NCBI GenBank assembly: GCA_030673895.1
Contig: JAUTCR010000026.1
Coordinates: 1-49,692 of the forward strand
Reading direction: 5' to 3'
Length of the DNA stretch: 49,692 nucleotides
Origin: Verrucomicrobiota bacterium JB023
Lineage (GTDB): Bacteria > Verrucomicrobiota > Verrucomicrobiia > Verrucomicrobiales > Akkermansiaceae
Shown: piece after piece, positions 43,380 through 49,692 of the stretch
Layout: every line of letters begins with the position of its first letter
Numbering within the stretch: the first letter of the stretch is position 1
Made by a program: the position numbers and the translations under genes
Notes under the pieces: generated by a model
The model's input: only the letters and a program-made list of their open reading frames with translations
Told to the model about the DNA's origin: nothing
Databases searched by the model: none

Positions 43380-43403
43380 GCGGAGCCCATTGCTCCGCTT
43401 TTT
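43380..43403 (+). terminator. Intrinsic terminator of tonB
   Basis: GCGGAGC (43380-43386) pairs with GCTCCGC (43392-43398), followed by TTTTT (43399-43403). It lies 70 bases after the tonB stop. Together with the minus-strand terminator it separates the two convergent operons. Confidence 0.8.
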
Positions 43404-43405
43404 CA

Positions 43406-44659
43406 TTAGGAACTCACCTCCTCGAACTTCGCGTCGATTCGGCCGAAAGCAAATTCCTCCAACTCCTCGTCTTCCAACTTCTCGACCACTTCGGCAGAGA
43501 AGCCCTGTGCGACCATGCGCCGGGCACTGTTTGGATCGATTCCGCGACTACAAAGGTAGTAGATTTCTTCATCACTGACCCGGGCAGATGTGGAGCCGTG
43601 GGAGCACTTAACCTGATCGGCATTGATCTCCAGACCAGGCATGGAATTAGCCTCCGCCTCGTCACTCATGAAGAGATTACGACAAGTCTGGTAAGCATCC
43701 GTATAGTGCGCCCCTTCATCGACGAAGATCAGGCCCGAAAAGACCGTCTTCCCGTTTCCGAAGAGCGTATTCTTAAAGAGAAGATCGCTTCCTGTGTGCG
43801 CAGCGCCATGGTGCTGGAAGGTCCGCTGGTCATATTCTTGCCCACTGGCAGGAATCGCAACTGAGAGAATCTCGGAGCTTCCTTCCTCGCCATCGACGGT
43901 GGAATACGTTTCCTCGCGAGCCCAGCGTGCCCCAGTCAAGATCGAGCCGGCCTTCACCTTCGCGCTTTTCTCCAACTTGGAATCAGCCAAGCGGATGAAT
44001 CGGCTCTTCTGGTTCAGCTCCTGCGATACCAGGTAGCGCAGCTCGCTTTGTCCGAAGGCAATCAGGTCACTGACTGAGACCACAGTCACAGCCTCTTCCG
44101 CATCGGCATTGACGAAACGCTCGACGACGCGGCCTTTCGCTCCCTCCATTGCGACGAGAAGAATCTGAGGAAGCACCGTTGCTCCCTCTCCAGCGACGAC
44201 GTGAACAACCTCGATCACCTTATCAACTGCTCCGTTAATACTGATCGCCATTCCTCCTTCGCTCTTGGCGCGATGCATCGCGGCCAACTTGGGAGAACCG
44301 AGCCGTCCCTGCAGAGGCGGAAGAATCTTGGCGATGCAGTCGCCAGCCTTCTCAAAAACCTCGCTCATCGGACCGGCAATCACGCCCTCGGGGACCTCAC
44401 CCTCAGTCTTCACCAATTCATTATTAAAAAAGATGAAGCGAACGGAGTCTTTAATCGCTGGGGCGGGCAGATTCATCGGCTCACCACCGTGAACAATCTG
44501 AGCATCACCGAGATAGCCTTCCTTGTAGGAGCCAAAACGCCAATTCTCATCCTTGCGAGTCGGCCAATCCAACTTGTCGAACTCAGCCTGCGCCTCACTA
44601 CGGCGTTTCTCGTACCAATCGGGAAATTTCACTTTCTCTTGTTCTAACACTGCACTCAT
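43406..44659 (-). CDS. sufD: Fe-S cluster assembly protein SufD
   Basis: This 417-residue scaffold partner of SufB in the SufBC2D complex has the SufD-like core of parallel beta strands. The C-terminal conserved segment contains KCSHGSTSARVSDEEIYYLCSRGI, with the conserved His matching the cluster-ligand histidine of E. coli SufD, and NSARRMVAQGF. The ATG at 44659 shares one base with the sufB stop, so translation is coupled. Confidence 0.95.
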   Translation of the reverse strand: MSAVLEQEKVKFPDWYEKRRSEAQAEFDKLDWPTRKDENWRFGSYKEGYLGDAQIVHGGEPMNLPAPAIKDSVRFIFFNNELVKTEGEVPEGVIAGPMSEVFEKAGDCIAKILPPLQGRLGSPKLAAMHRAKSEGGMAISINGAVDKVIEVVHVVAGEGATVLPQILLVAMEGAKGRVVERFVNADAEEAVTVVSVSDLIAFGQSELRYLVSQELNQKSRFIRLADSKLEKSAKVKAGSILTGARWAREETYSTVDGEEGSSEILSVAIPASGQEYDQRTFQHHGAAHTGSDLLFKNTLFGNGKTVFSGLIFVDEGAHYTDAYQTCRNLFMSDEAEANSMPGLEINADQVKCSHGSTSARVSDEEIYYLCSRGIDPNSARRMVAQGFSAEVVEKLEDEELEEFAFGRIDAKFEEVSS

Positions 44660-46089
44660 CAACCCACGCTCCCTTCCATCTCAAGTTCAATCAGACGCTT
44701 CAGCTCGACCGAATACTCCATCGGAAACTCACGGACCAAGTCGTTGATGAATCCATTAACCGCGAGACTCATGGCCTCGCCTTCACCAATGCCCCTCTGC
44801 ATCATGTAGAAGAGCATCTCCTCGCTCACTTGGCTCACACTGGCCTCGTGCTGCGTGACGTGCTGGTTCCCCCGCACGGTGATGGCCGGGTAGGTATCGG
44901 TCCGGCTGTTCGAGTTGATCAGCAGGGCATCGCACTCGGTGTTATTCTTACATCCCTTCAGATGCTTCGGAATATGGACCTGCCCCCGATAGGTCGAGCG
45001 GCCTTCACCCACGGAGATCGATTTAGATACGACGTTGGAGCTCGTATTATCGGCTGCGTGGATCATTTTCGCGCCCGTATCCTGGTGCTGGCCATCATTC
45101 GCGAGAGCAATGGAAATCACCTCGCCGCGGGCACCCTCGCCCTTCATCACGACGCCTGGATACTTCATGGTGAGGCGGCTACCAATGTTGCAATCGATCC
45201 AGCGCACCTCGGCGTTCTTGTGGGCCATCCCCCGCTTGGTGACGAGGTTGTAAACATTCGAACTCCAGTTCTGCACGGTGATGTACTGAATCTTCGCGCC
45301 CTCGAGAGCGACCAACTCGACAACAGCCGAGTGAAGGGTCGAGGTCTCGAACTTCGGTGCGGTGCACCCTTCCATGTAGGTCACTTCCGCACCTTCATCA
45401 GCAATAATGAGCGTGCGTTCAAATTGACCGAAATTCTCGGAATTGATTCGGAAGTAAGCCTGCAGGGGCTGGGCCAGCTTGACCCCCTTCGGCACATAGA
45501 TAAACGAGCCGCCGGAGAAGACAGCGCTGTTAAGAGCCGAGAACTTGTTGTCACCAGTCGGGATAACCTTACCGAACCAAGGGCGGAAGATCTCCTCATA
45601 CTCCTTGAGACCCTCAGTCGAGTTCACAAAGATAACCCCTTGTTTCTCGAGGTCTTCCTTCATGTTGGAGTATGCCGCCTCGGAATCATACTGGGCTTCC
45701 ACCCCCGCGAGGAAAGCGCGCTCCTGCTCGGGAATCCCGAGTCGCTCGAAGGTCTCCTTCACCTCATCGGGCACTTCATCCCAGCTTCGCTTCGGACGCT
45801 CACCATCAGAGAGATAGTAGCGGATAATGTCGAAGTCGATGTTCTCCAAGTCCTTGGTCGCCCAGTTGGTCGGCATGGGCTTACTCTCGAAGACTTCCAA
45901 ACCCCGGTGGCGGAACTCCCGCACCCAGTCTGGATCCTTTTTGACATCGGAGATGTAGTCGACGGTTGCCTTGGTCAATCCACGACCAGCATCGTACTTA
46001 TGCTTCTCGGGAAAGGTGAAATCGCCTTTCGAGCGATCGATGTCGATCGCTGTCGCGGTATCTTGGTCTAAATTTGTATCAAAACTCAT
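44659..46089 (-). CDS. sufB: Fe-S cluster assembly scaffold protein SufB
   Basis: This 476-residue protein is the scaffold on which the nascent cluster forms. Key residues are visible: the Cys in [10 protein letters not shown] (E. coli Cys405 equivalent), the Glu in [13 protein letters not shown] (Glu434 equivalent), and the strongly conserved [15 protein letters not shown] and YMEGCTAP segments. The end [23 protein letters not shown] is typical. It lies 42 bases after sufC. Confidence 0.97.
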   Translation of the reverse strand: MSFDTNLDQDTATAIDIDRSKGDFTFPEKHKYDAGRGLTKATVDYISDVKKDPDWVREFRHRGLEVFESKPMPTNWATKDLENIDFDIIRYYLSDGERPKRSWDEVPDEVKETFERLGIPEQERAFLAGVEAQYDSEAAYSNMKEDLEKQGVIFVNSTEGLKEYEEIFRPWFGKVIPTGDNKFSALNSAVFSGGSFIYVPKGVKLAQPLQAYFRINSENFGQFERTLIIADEGAEVTYMEGCTAPKFETSTLHSAVVELVALEGAKIQYITVQNWSSNVYNLVTKRGMAHKNAEVRWIDCNIGSRLTMKYPGVVMKGEGARGEVISIALANDGQHQDTGAKMIHAADNTSSNVVSKSISVGEGRSTYRGQVHIPKHLKGCKNNTECDALLINSNSRTDTYPAITVRGNQHVTQHEASVSQVSEEMLFYMMQRGIGEGEAMSLAVNGFINDLVREFPMEYSVELKRLIELEMEGSVG

Positions 46090-46131
46090 ATCGGAGGGAG
46101 GACAATTGCTGTCCCTTATTTCGGTTTTGGG

Positions 46132-46881
46132 TTAAGCGGCGGCGACTTCCTTCAGGAACTCATAGCCTTGCTCTTCAAGTTCAAGAGCGAGTTCCTTGCC
46201 GCCACTGCGGACAATCTTGCCATCAGCCATCACGTGAACATGATCGGGCTGAATGTAATCCAGCAGGCGCTGGTAGTGAGTGATCAGAAGGAAGCCACGA
46301 TCAGGCGAGCGCATCGCGTTCACGCCTTTGGCCACGACCTTCAACGCGTCAATATCGAGACCGGAATCAGTCTCATCCAACAAGCAATACTTAGGATCAA
46401 GCATCATCATCTGGAGGATCTCATTGCGCTTCTTCTCACCACCGGAGAAGCCTTCATTGACTGCTCGGGCAGTGAACTTGCGGTCCATCTCGAGGACGTC
46501 CATCTTCTCATACATCTCGTGATAGAACTTCACCGCGTCAATCTCTTCGCCCTTCGGCAAGCGAGCCTGACGAGCGGCACGGAGGAAATTCGCGTTCGAA
46601 ACACCCGGCACTTCCGAAGGATACTGGAAGGCCAGGAAGAGCCCCGCACGGCTCCGCTCGTCGACTTCCATCTCAAGCAAATCCTCGCCATCCATCGTCG
46701 CCGTTCCCGCGGTCACCTCATAGTCTTCGTGTCCTGCGAGAATCTTGGAGAGGGTAGACTTCCCCGAGCCATTGGGTCCCATGATCGCATGGACTTCCCC
46801 TTTGGGGATCTCGAGGCTAACACCCTTGAGGATCTCGGTGTCCTCAATCTTTGCGTGCAAATTTTCGATTACTAGACTCAT
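46132..46881 (-). CDS. sufC: Fe-S assembly ATPase SufC
   Basis: This 249-residue ABC-type ATPase powers the SufBCD complex. It has Walker [12 protein letters not shown] (about 37-47), signature [17 protein letters not shown] (about 147-163), Walker [13 protein letters not shown] (about 166-177) and H-loop ITHYQRLL. The ATG at 46881 is chosen; a GTG two codons upstream (46887) directly abuts the regulator's stop codon and is also possible. Order: regulator, sufC, sufB, sufD. Confidence 0.97.
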   Translation of the reverse strand: MSLVIENLHAKIEDTEILKGVSLEIPKGEVHAIMGPNGSGKSTLSKILAGHEDYEVTAGTATMDGEDLLEMEVDERSRAGLFLAFQYPSEVPGVSNANFLRAARQARLPKGEEIDAVKFYHEMYEKMDVLEMDRKFTARAVNEGFSGGEKKRNEILQMMMLDPKYCLLDETDSGLDIDALKVVAKGVNAMRSPDRGFLLITHYQRLLDYIQPDHVHVMADGKIVRSGGKELALELEEQGYEFLKEVAAA

Positions 46882-46887
46882 AGTCAC

Positions 46888-47331
46888 TCAGTTTTTCTTC
46901 GTGGAGCTTGGCATAATGCCTTTCAGGGTCAGCTCCAATTCCCTCACCTCGACGCCCTCTGGCAGTTCGAGAAAATCATTGATGTTTATCCCCTTCTTAA
47001 ACACCACATCGTGGATCGCACCCGTTTCCAAGTCTTGGAAATGGACGTGTTCTTCAAGATTGGGACAATAACGGGATGGGGCCCGGTCAAAGTTGACCTG
47101 CCTCACAAGCTCGTGATTCACGAGGGCTTCCAAGCAATTGTAAACGGTTGCCAAAGAAATATTCGGCATCCGCTCTTTCGCTCTGATGAAAACATCCTGC
47201 GCGGTCGGATGATCCCGTTGATCCATGAGGAGGCAATAAACCTCCTTGCGCTGCTTCGTCATGCGTAACCCTCCCAACTCGGCCGGAATTTCCTCCGGAC
47301 GAAACTTGACGGGACTTGCGGACTCACTCAT
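46888..47331 (-). CDS. Fur-family transcriptional regulator of the suf operon
   Basis: This 147-residue protein has a winged-helix N-terminal domain (RMTKQRKEVYCLL, DHPTAQDVFIRAKERMPNISLATVYNCLEAL) and the Fur dimerisation domain with the metal ligands of HVHFQDLETGAIHDV. Fur, Zur and PerR sense metals or peroxide. The CxxC pairs that bind structural zinc in many Fur proteins are absent. It is the first gene of the suf operon, so it probably controls Fe-S assembly. A palindrome 41 bases upstream of its start (47372-47388) is the likely operator. Confidence 0.9.
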   Translation of the reverse strand: MSESASPVKFRPEEIPAELGGLRMTKQRKEVYCLLMDQRDHPTAQDVFIRAKERMPNISLATVYNCLEALVNHELVRQVNFDRAPSRYCPNLEEHVHFQDLETGAIHDVVFKKGININDFLELPEGVEVRELELTLKGIMPSSTKKN

Positions 47332-47810
47332 GGACGGCGGAAGGTATTCCTCAGCCGAACCAGCGCAAGAAAGAATTGGAACAATTCTAATTAAATTTCG
47401 TCGACGGCTCGGAGCCCCGCCGGACTTCCAACGAAAACTGAACCACCTGGTCCAAGGTCACCCTCAACGAGCGCAAGCCCGCTGCGCCGAAAAAACGGGA
47501 CAGGAAACGAGACCCAGCTCCTCTCGCCCTCCATGCACCATCCCCTCTCCAGCCTACTAATTGGCTAAAAAAACACTCTCTCACCCAACGAGACAACTGA
47601 AACCGCGCCCATCGAGCACGCTGCCCCATTGATTGCAGCCAGCCCCCTCTAGAGTCAAACAGCTCCCTATTCTGAATCCGCATCGCTACGAACTGGCACC
47701 ACTGCGCCTCAGAACCAACTCGCCATCCACCTCCGTGAACCAAGAAGTCAATTTAGGAAAGAACACCATCAGTCGCCCTCAATGGTTGCTTCGGCCCCGA
47801 CCTTCGACCC
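47332..47810. other. Upstream region of the suf operon and gene-poor stretch
   Basis: This 479-base gap separates two minus-strand genes. Its left part must contain the suf promoter. The rest has open frames only of unlikely composition (for example 47387-47743 on the minus strand, Arg/Trp-rich). I see no gene, no tRNA and no clear terminator for the lipoprotein gene that ends at 47811. Confidence 0.5.
47372..47388. promoter_or_regulatory. Perfect 7-3-7 palindrome, probable operator of the Fur-family regulator
   Basis: AGAATTG-GAA-CAATTCT is a perfect inverted repeat 41 bases upstream of the ATG of the Fur-family gene. Its size and AT-rich arms resemble operators of Fur-superfamily proteins, including the Irr-type TTTAGAAnnnTTCTAAA. 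Autoregulation of the regulator-sufCBD operon is the simplest reading. Confidence 0.6.
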
Positions 47811-48242
47811 CTACCGCTCCGATGTGTAAACCAACAAGCGTCGCTTGAGTCGTCCAGTGTTCTTCGCAAGATAGTGCGCTTGAATTGGACCGTCTTGGCG
47901 CTTGAAAACGCCTCCCACAGCGCCACCACCTGACGACCCATCCGATCCTTCGATGCGAACGAATCCACCCGCCTCGGCCAAATCGAATTGATCATCGACA
48001 TAGTAACCTACTGAGCGAGAACCAATCACCGAGGGAATAGATATTTCTTCCCCAGGCTCGATAGTTTGGTCAAGAATCACCACGACTCCTTCCTCTGCGA
48101 GCACATCATCTACGTAAGGCGCAAAACTTAACCCTCCATCGCCTTCTATATCGCCACCATCGGAATCGCCCCTATCACGATCAGTCGTCTGGTCGCATCC
48201 CAGCAAAGATAGTGACAGAACGACTATAGATAGCGTCTTCAT
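47811..48242 (-). CDS. Small hypothetical lipoprotein
   Basis: This 143-residue protein has a short lipoprotein signal MKTLSIVVLSLSLLGC, with LLGC as lipobox. An Asp/Gly-rich low-complexity linker (about 17-45) leads to a small beta-rich domain without recognised family. I chose the start at 48242 because it gives a classical lipoprotein signal; the open frame continues to 48305 without one. It stands alone in the accessory right end. Confidence 0.6.
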   Translation of the reverse strand: MKTLSIVVLSLSLLGCDQTTDRDRGDSDGGDIEGDGGLSFAPYVDDVLAEEGVVVILDQTIEPGEEISIPSVIGSRSVGYYVDDQFDLAEAGGFVRIEGSDGSSGGGAVGGVFKRQDGPIQAHYLAKNTGRLKRRLLVYTSER

Positions 48243-48416
48243 TATAAGAAGAAACCCTATGGCTGCCGACGAGACATGGCGAGCTTGAAAAATCGCGCGA
48301 CCCAAATGCTTCTAGCAAGATCCCGCGCCGCATCACCAAAAACGAAAGCACAACCTCTCCAAACTTGATGCCTGTGACGAATAGAGGCGTGCGAAAGAGA
48401 CAGAAGCGAAATCACC

Positions 48417-48740
48417 GTGTCTCGTAGACGTAAGGACCCGAGTGGCGAAACCATATCAACGGGCTGCCCCAACCGACATCAAATCACTCTGCGGGAAGAC
48501 CTACTTTCAGCGGCACTAGGCGCGAACAAGCGACTAGACTCAAACCGCCATCAATCGAGCCTTCGAAACCTTGCCTATGCCTGTAAACGGCAGTGGATCC
48601 TCTTCCGCTGCTGGCAATGCCGTGAAGCCTACAATGAAAAACATTACCTAAACATACTCGAGAAATCAGAAAGCCCGCTCCTGAAAATTATTGAGGCTAT
48701 CAGAAAATTCCACCCCAAACTCTGTGAACAATTTTCCTAA
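48417..48740 (+). CDS. Doubtful small open frame with CxxC motif
   Basis: This 107-codon frame starts at GTG and carries FRCWQCREAYNEKH in its second half. Composition is basic and lacks strong coding character in the first 40 codons. It may be a small gene or a remnant. No family is recognised and no Shine-Dalgarno is seen. Confidence 0.25.
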   Translation: MSRRRKDPSGETISTGCPNRHQITLREDLLSAALGANKRLDSNRHQSSLRNLAYACKRQWILFRCWQCREAYNEKHYLNILEKSESPLLKIIEAIRKFHPKLCEQFS

Positions 48741-48806
48741 CAATCACTTGTCAGTTGACCTCAGTGGTTTGTTCGATAATCTTAGCGCATCATTGCTATC
48801 CCTGTT

Positions 48807-49175
48807 TTACAGCGCGTTAAGGTAGGACTGTAACCAAATAAGAAGTACAACCATAACCAGAAGAACTACTCCTAAGCGAAAAAAACTGTCAGCTACGGAA
48901 AACTTATTCCAGCCAATATAAGTGTAACGTCCGCTAAGGAGCATTAGTCCACATGCCACCTTCAAACCCCAAAGCCACAATGGAATAGCGGCTTGCCTTG
49001 ATGCCTCCAAAAAATCAGAAATCCCGAAAGCAAGAAAGCCAACTACTGCAAGAAACAAACCTAACTTTCTAGGCTTGGAATCTGCCGGAAATCTGAATGG
49101 GAGAAGCACTGCAACGACTATCCATATTGCTCCTTCGAGGTAATTGAATATTTCGTATGGCGATAGAGAAACCAT
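48807..49175 (-). CDS. Small four-helix membrane protein
   Basis: This 122-residue hydrophobic protein has about four transmembrane segments (about 10-26, 38-56, 64-82 and 97-117) and a short loop WNKFSVADSF. Base composition is AT-richer than the core of the window, and codon use differs from neighbours by eye. This suggests acquired DNA, in line with the recombinase fragment to its right. Function unknown. Confidence 0.65.
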   Translation of the reverse strand: MVSLSPYEIFNYLEGAIWIVVAVLLPFRFPADSKPRKLGLFLAVVGFLAFGISDFLEASRQAAIPLWLWGLKVACGLMLLSGRYTYIGWNKFSVADSFFRLGVVLLVMVVLLIWLQSYLNAL

Positions 49176-49400
49176 CTAATCCTGCTTCTGTTTTCTGCAA
49201 CGAGCACCTGTTGGCTCAAAGCGTGATTTTCTAACGTTCAAGTGCAGCTAGGCCTACAGCCTGTGCACTCCTCATCGAAGCCAGTTCGCTTTCATATGGC
49301 GAGAAAATAAGTCACCGATGCTAGCGATCGGACTTAGCTGGAACTCCTTGTTGAACAGAGCCGCTTTGCGGCGGTTTCTGCTCGGGGGATTGTCATCGTT

Positions 49401-49427
49401 GGGAGCTTCCTATAACTTGGGGAGCTT
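49401..49427 (+). repeat. Direct repeat GGGAGCTT before the recombinase start
   Basis: GGGAGCTT occurs at 49401-49408 and again at 49420-49427, with a 19-base period. The second copy contains the Shine-Dalgarno-like GGGGAG of the recombinase ATG at 49428. It could be part of an element end or a recombinase binding site. Confidence 0.4.
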
Positions 49428-49692
49428 ATGAAAAAAAACGAATGACACCCCGCAAATCTGGTTCGAGGACTTGTCCCGCTTCGTCCACACCAGGGGCCTC
49501 GCTCCCCGCACCGTCAAATCCTACCTCTGTTGGGTCCGACAGCTTGATCAACATTTCCCCGCAACCCATACCCCAGGCCTCTCCAGCCGCCAGGTCCTCG
49601 ACTTCTTCGTCCACCTCCAGACCGGGCGCACCCTCGCCGGCTCCACCGTCAACCAGGCCGTCTGTGCCAACCGCAAGGCCTTGGGAACGTGC
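49428..49692 (+). CDS. Tyrosine recombinase/integrase, N-terminal part, cut by window end, frame disrupted
   Basis: In the frame reading CAA at 49453, the sequence encodes an N-terminal SAM-like core-binding domain of tyrosine recombinases: IWFEDLSRFVHTRGLAPRTV, KSYLCWVRQLDQHF and LSSRQVLDFFVHLQTG. The only good start, ATG 49428 with GGGGAG three bases before it, is out of frame by one base. Eight A (49431-49438) follow it; with seven A the reading would be MKKTNDTPQIWFEDL and continuous. The gene is either a pseudogene, a slippage-expressed gene or carries a sequence error. The catalytic domain lies beyond the window. Confidence 0.65.

Noticed and set aside
44830-46071. 413-codon plus-strand open frame opposite sufB
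   Set aside because: sufB on the other strand is unmistakable and conserved; the open frame is a by-product of GC-rich codon use.
47387-47743. 118-codon minus-strand open frame upstream of the suf regulator
   Set aside because: Extremely Arg/Trp-rich, overlaps the probable suf operator and has no family resemblance.
49201-49427. Possible integron attC site or cassette boundary near the recombinase
   Set aside because: A small hairpin with AGTGCA/TGCACT arms exists at 49241-49269, but no paired RYYYAAC/GTTRRRY core sites could be found, so an integron is not supported.
1-49692. CRISPR arrays, rRNA and tRNA genes
   Set aside because: No regularly spaced direct repeats, no rRNA-like stretches and no cloverleaf-compatible sequences were noticed in the intergenic regions; a dedicated scan would be needed to exclude small RNAs.

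Overview
The window looks like chromosomal DNA of a verrucomicrobial bacterium (Verrucomicrobiae, Roseibacillus/Haloferula/Luteolibacter-like); this is inferred from protein character, not a search. Pointers are the GldA/GldF/GldG plus DUF4340 cluster, a SelL-type redoxin with a membrane domain, a fused SecDF behind tgt-yajC, a short Fur-suf operon and few strong Shine-Dalgarno sequences. Base composition is moderately GC-rich by eye, except for an AT-richer right end (about 48.2-49.2 kb). I see no rRNA, tRNA or CRISPR array.

Left part (1-13.5 kb). A tightly packed minus-strand operon (3609 to 55) encodes a small ABC ATPase, a multi-spanning permease, an unknown anchored protein and a PilT-like ATPase, with two ATGA overlaps. 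Next is a three-gene membrane module on the minus strand (11916 to 3972): a DUF1449/YqiJ-like OB-fold membrane protein, a flotillin (YqiK-like) and a giant AAA ATPase of about 1700 residues, closed by a perfect terminator. A lipase-like lipoprotein is divergent from it.

Middle (13.5-25 kb). Two hypothetical membrane or lipoprotein genes are followed by a structured intergenic stretch. A minus-strand ABC/Gld-type cluster (21652 to 16080) comes next, then an orphan ParA-type ATPase and a long coiled-coil OmpA-family protein.

Housekeeping block (25-42 kb). It holds tgt-yajC-secDF (tRNA queuosine and Sec export accessory), dapA and dapB (lysine/diaminopimelate), folK and panB (folate and pantothenate), a probable divergent kinase-fold protein, a PDZ protein, a Prc/Tsp-type protease, a YggS-type PLP protein, a sulfotransferase, a membrane redoxin and pgk. 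Small membrane proteins and an SRPBCC protein follow.

Iron/FeS block (42-47.4 kb). tonB sits behind a good Fur-box match. Convergent to it is a Fur-family regulator-sufC-sufB-sufD operon, whose upstream region has a perfect 7-3-7 palindrome that is probably the regulator's own operator.

Right end (47.4-49.7 kb). Sparse, AT-richer accessory DNA holds a small lipoprotein, a small membrane protein and, at the edge, the N-terminal part of a tyrosine recombinase. Its start codon is out of frame with its domain across a run of eight A.

Most interesting signals: the ABC/PilT operon, the flotillin-AAA module, the altered zinc site of Tgt, the unrecognised kinase-like protein at 32.3 kb, the structured RNA candidate at 15.6 kb, and the Fur-family palindrome.
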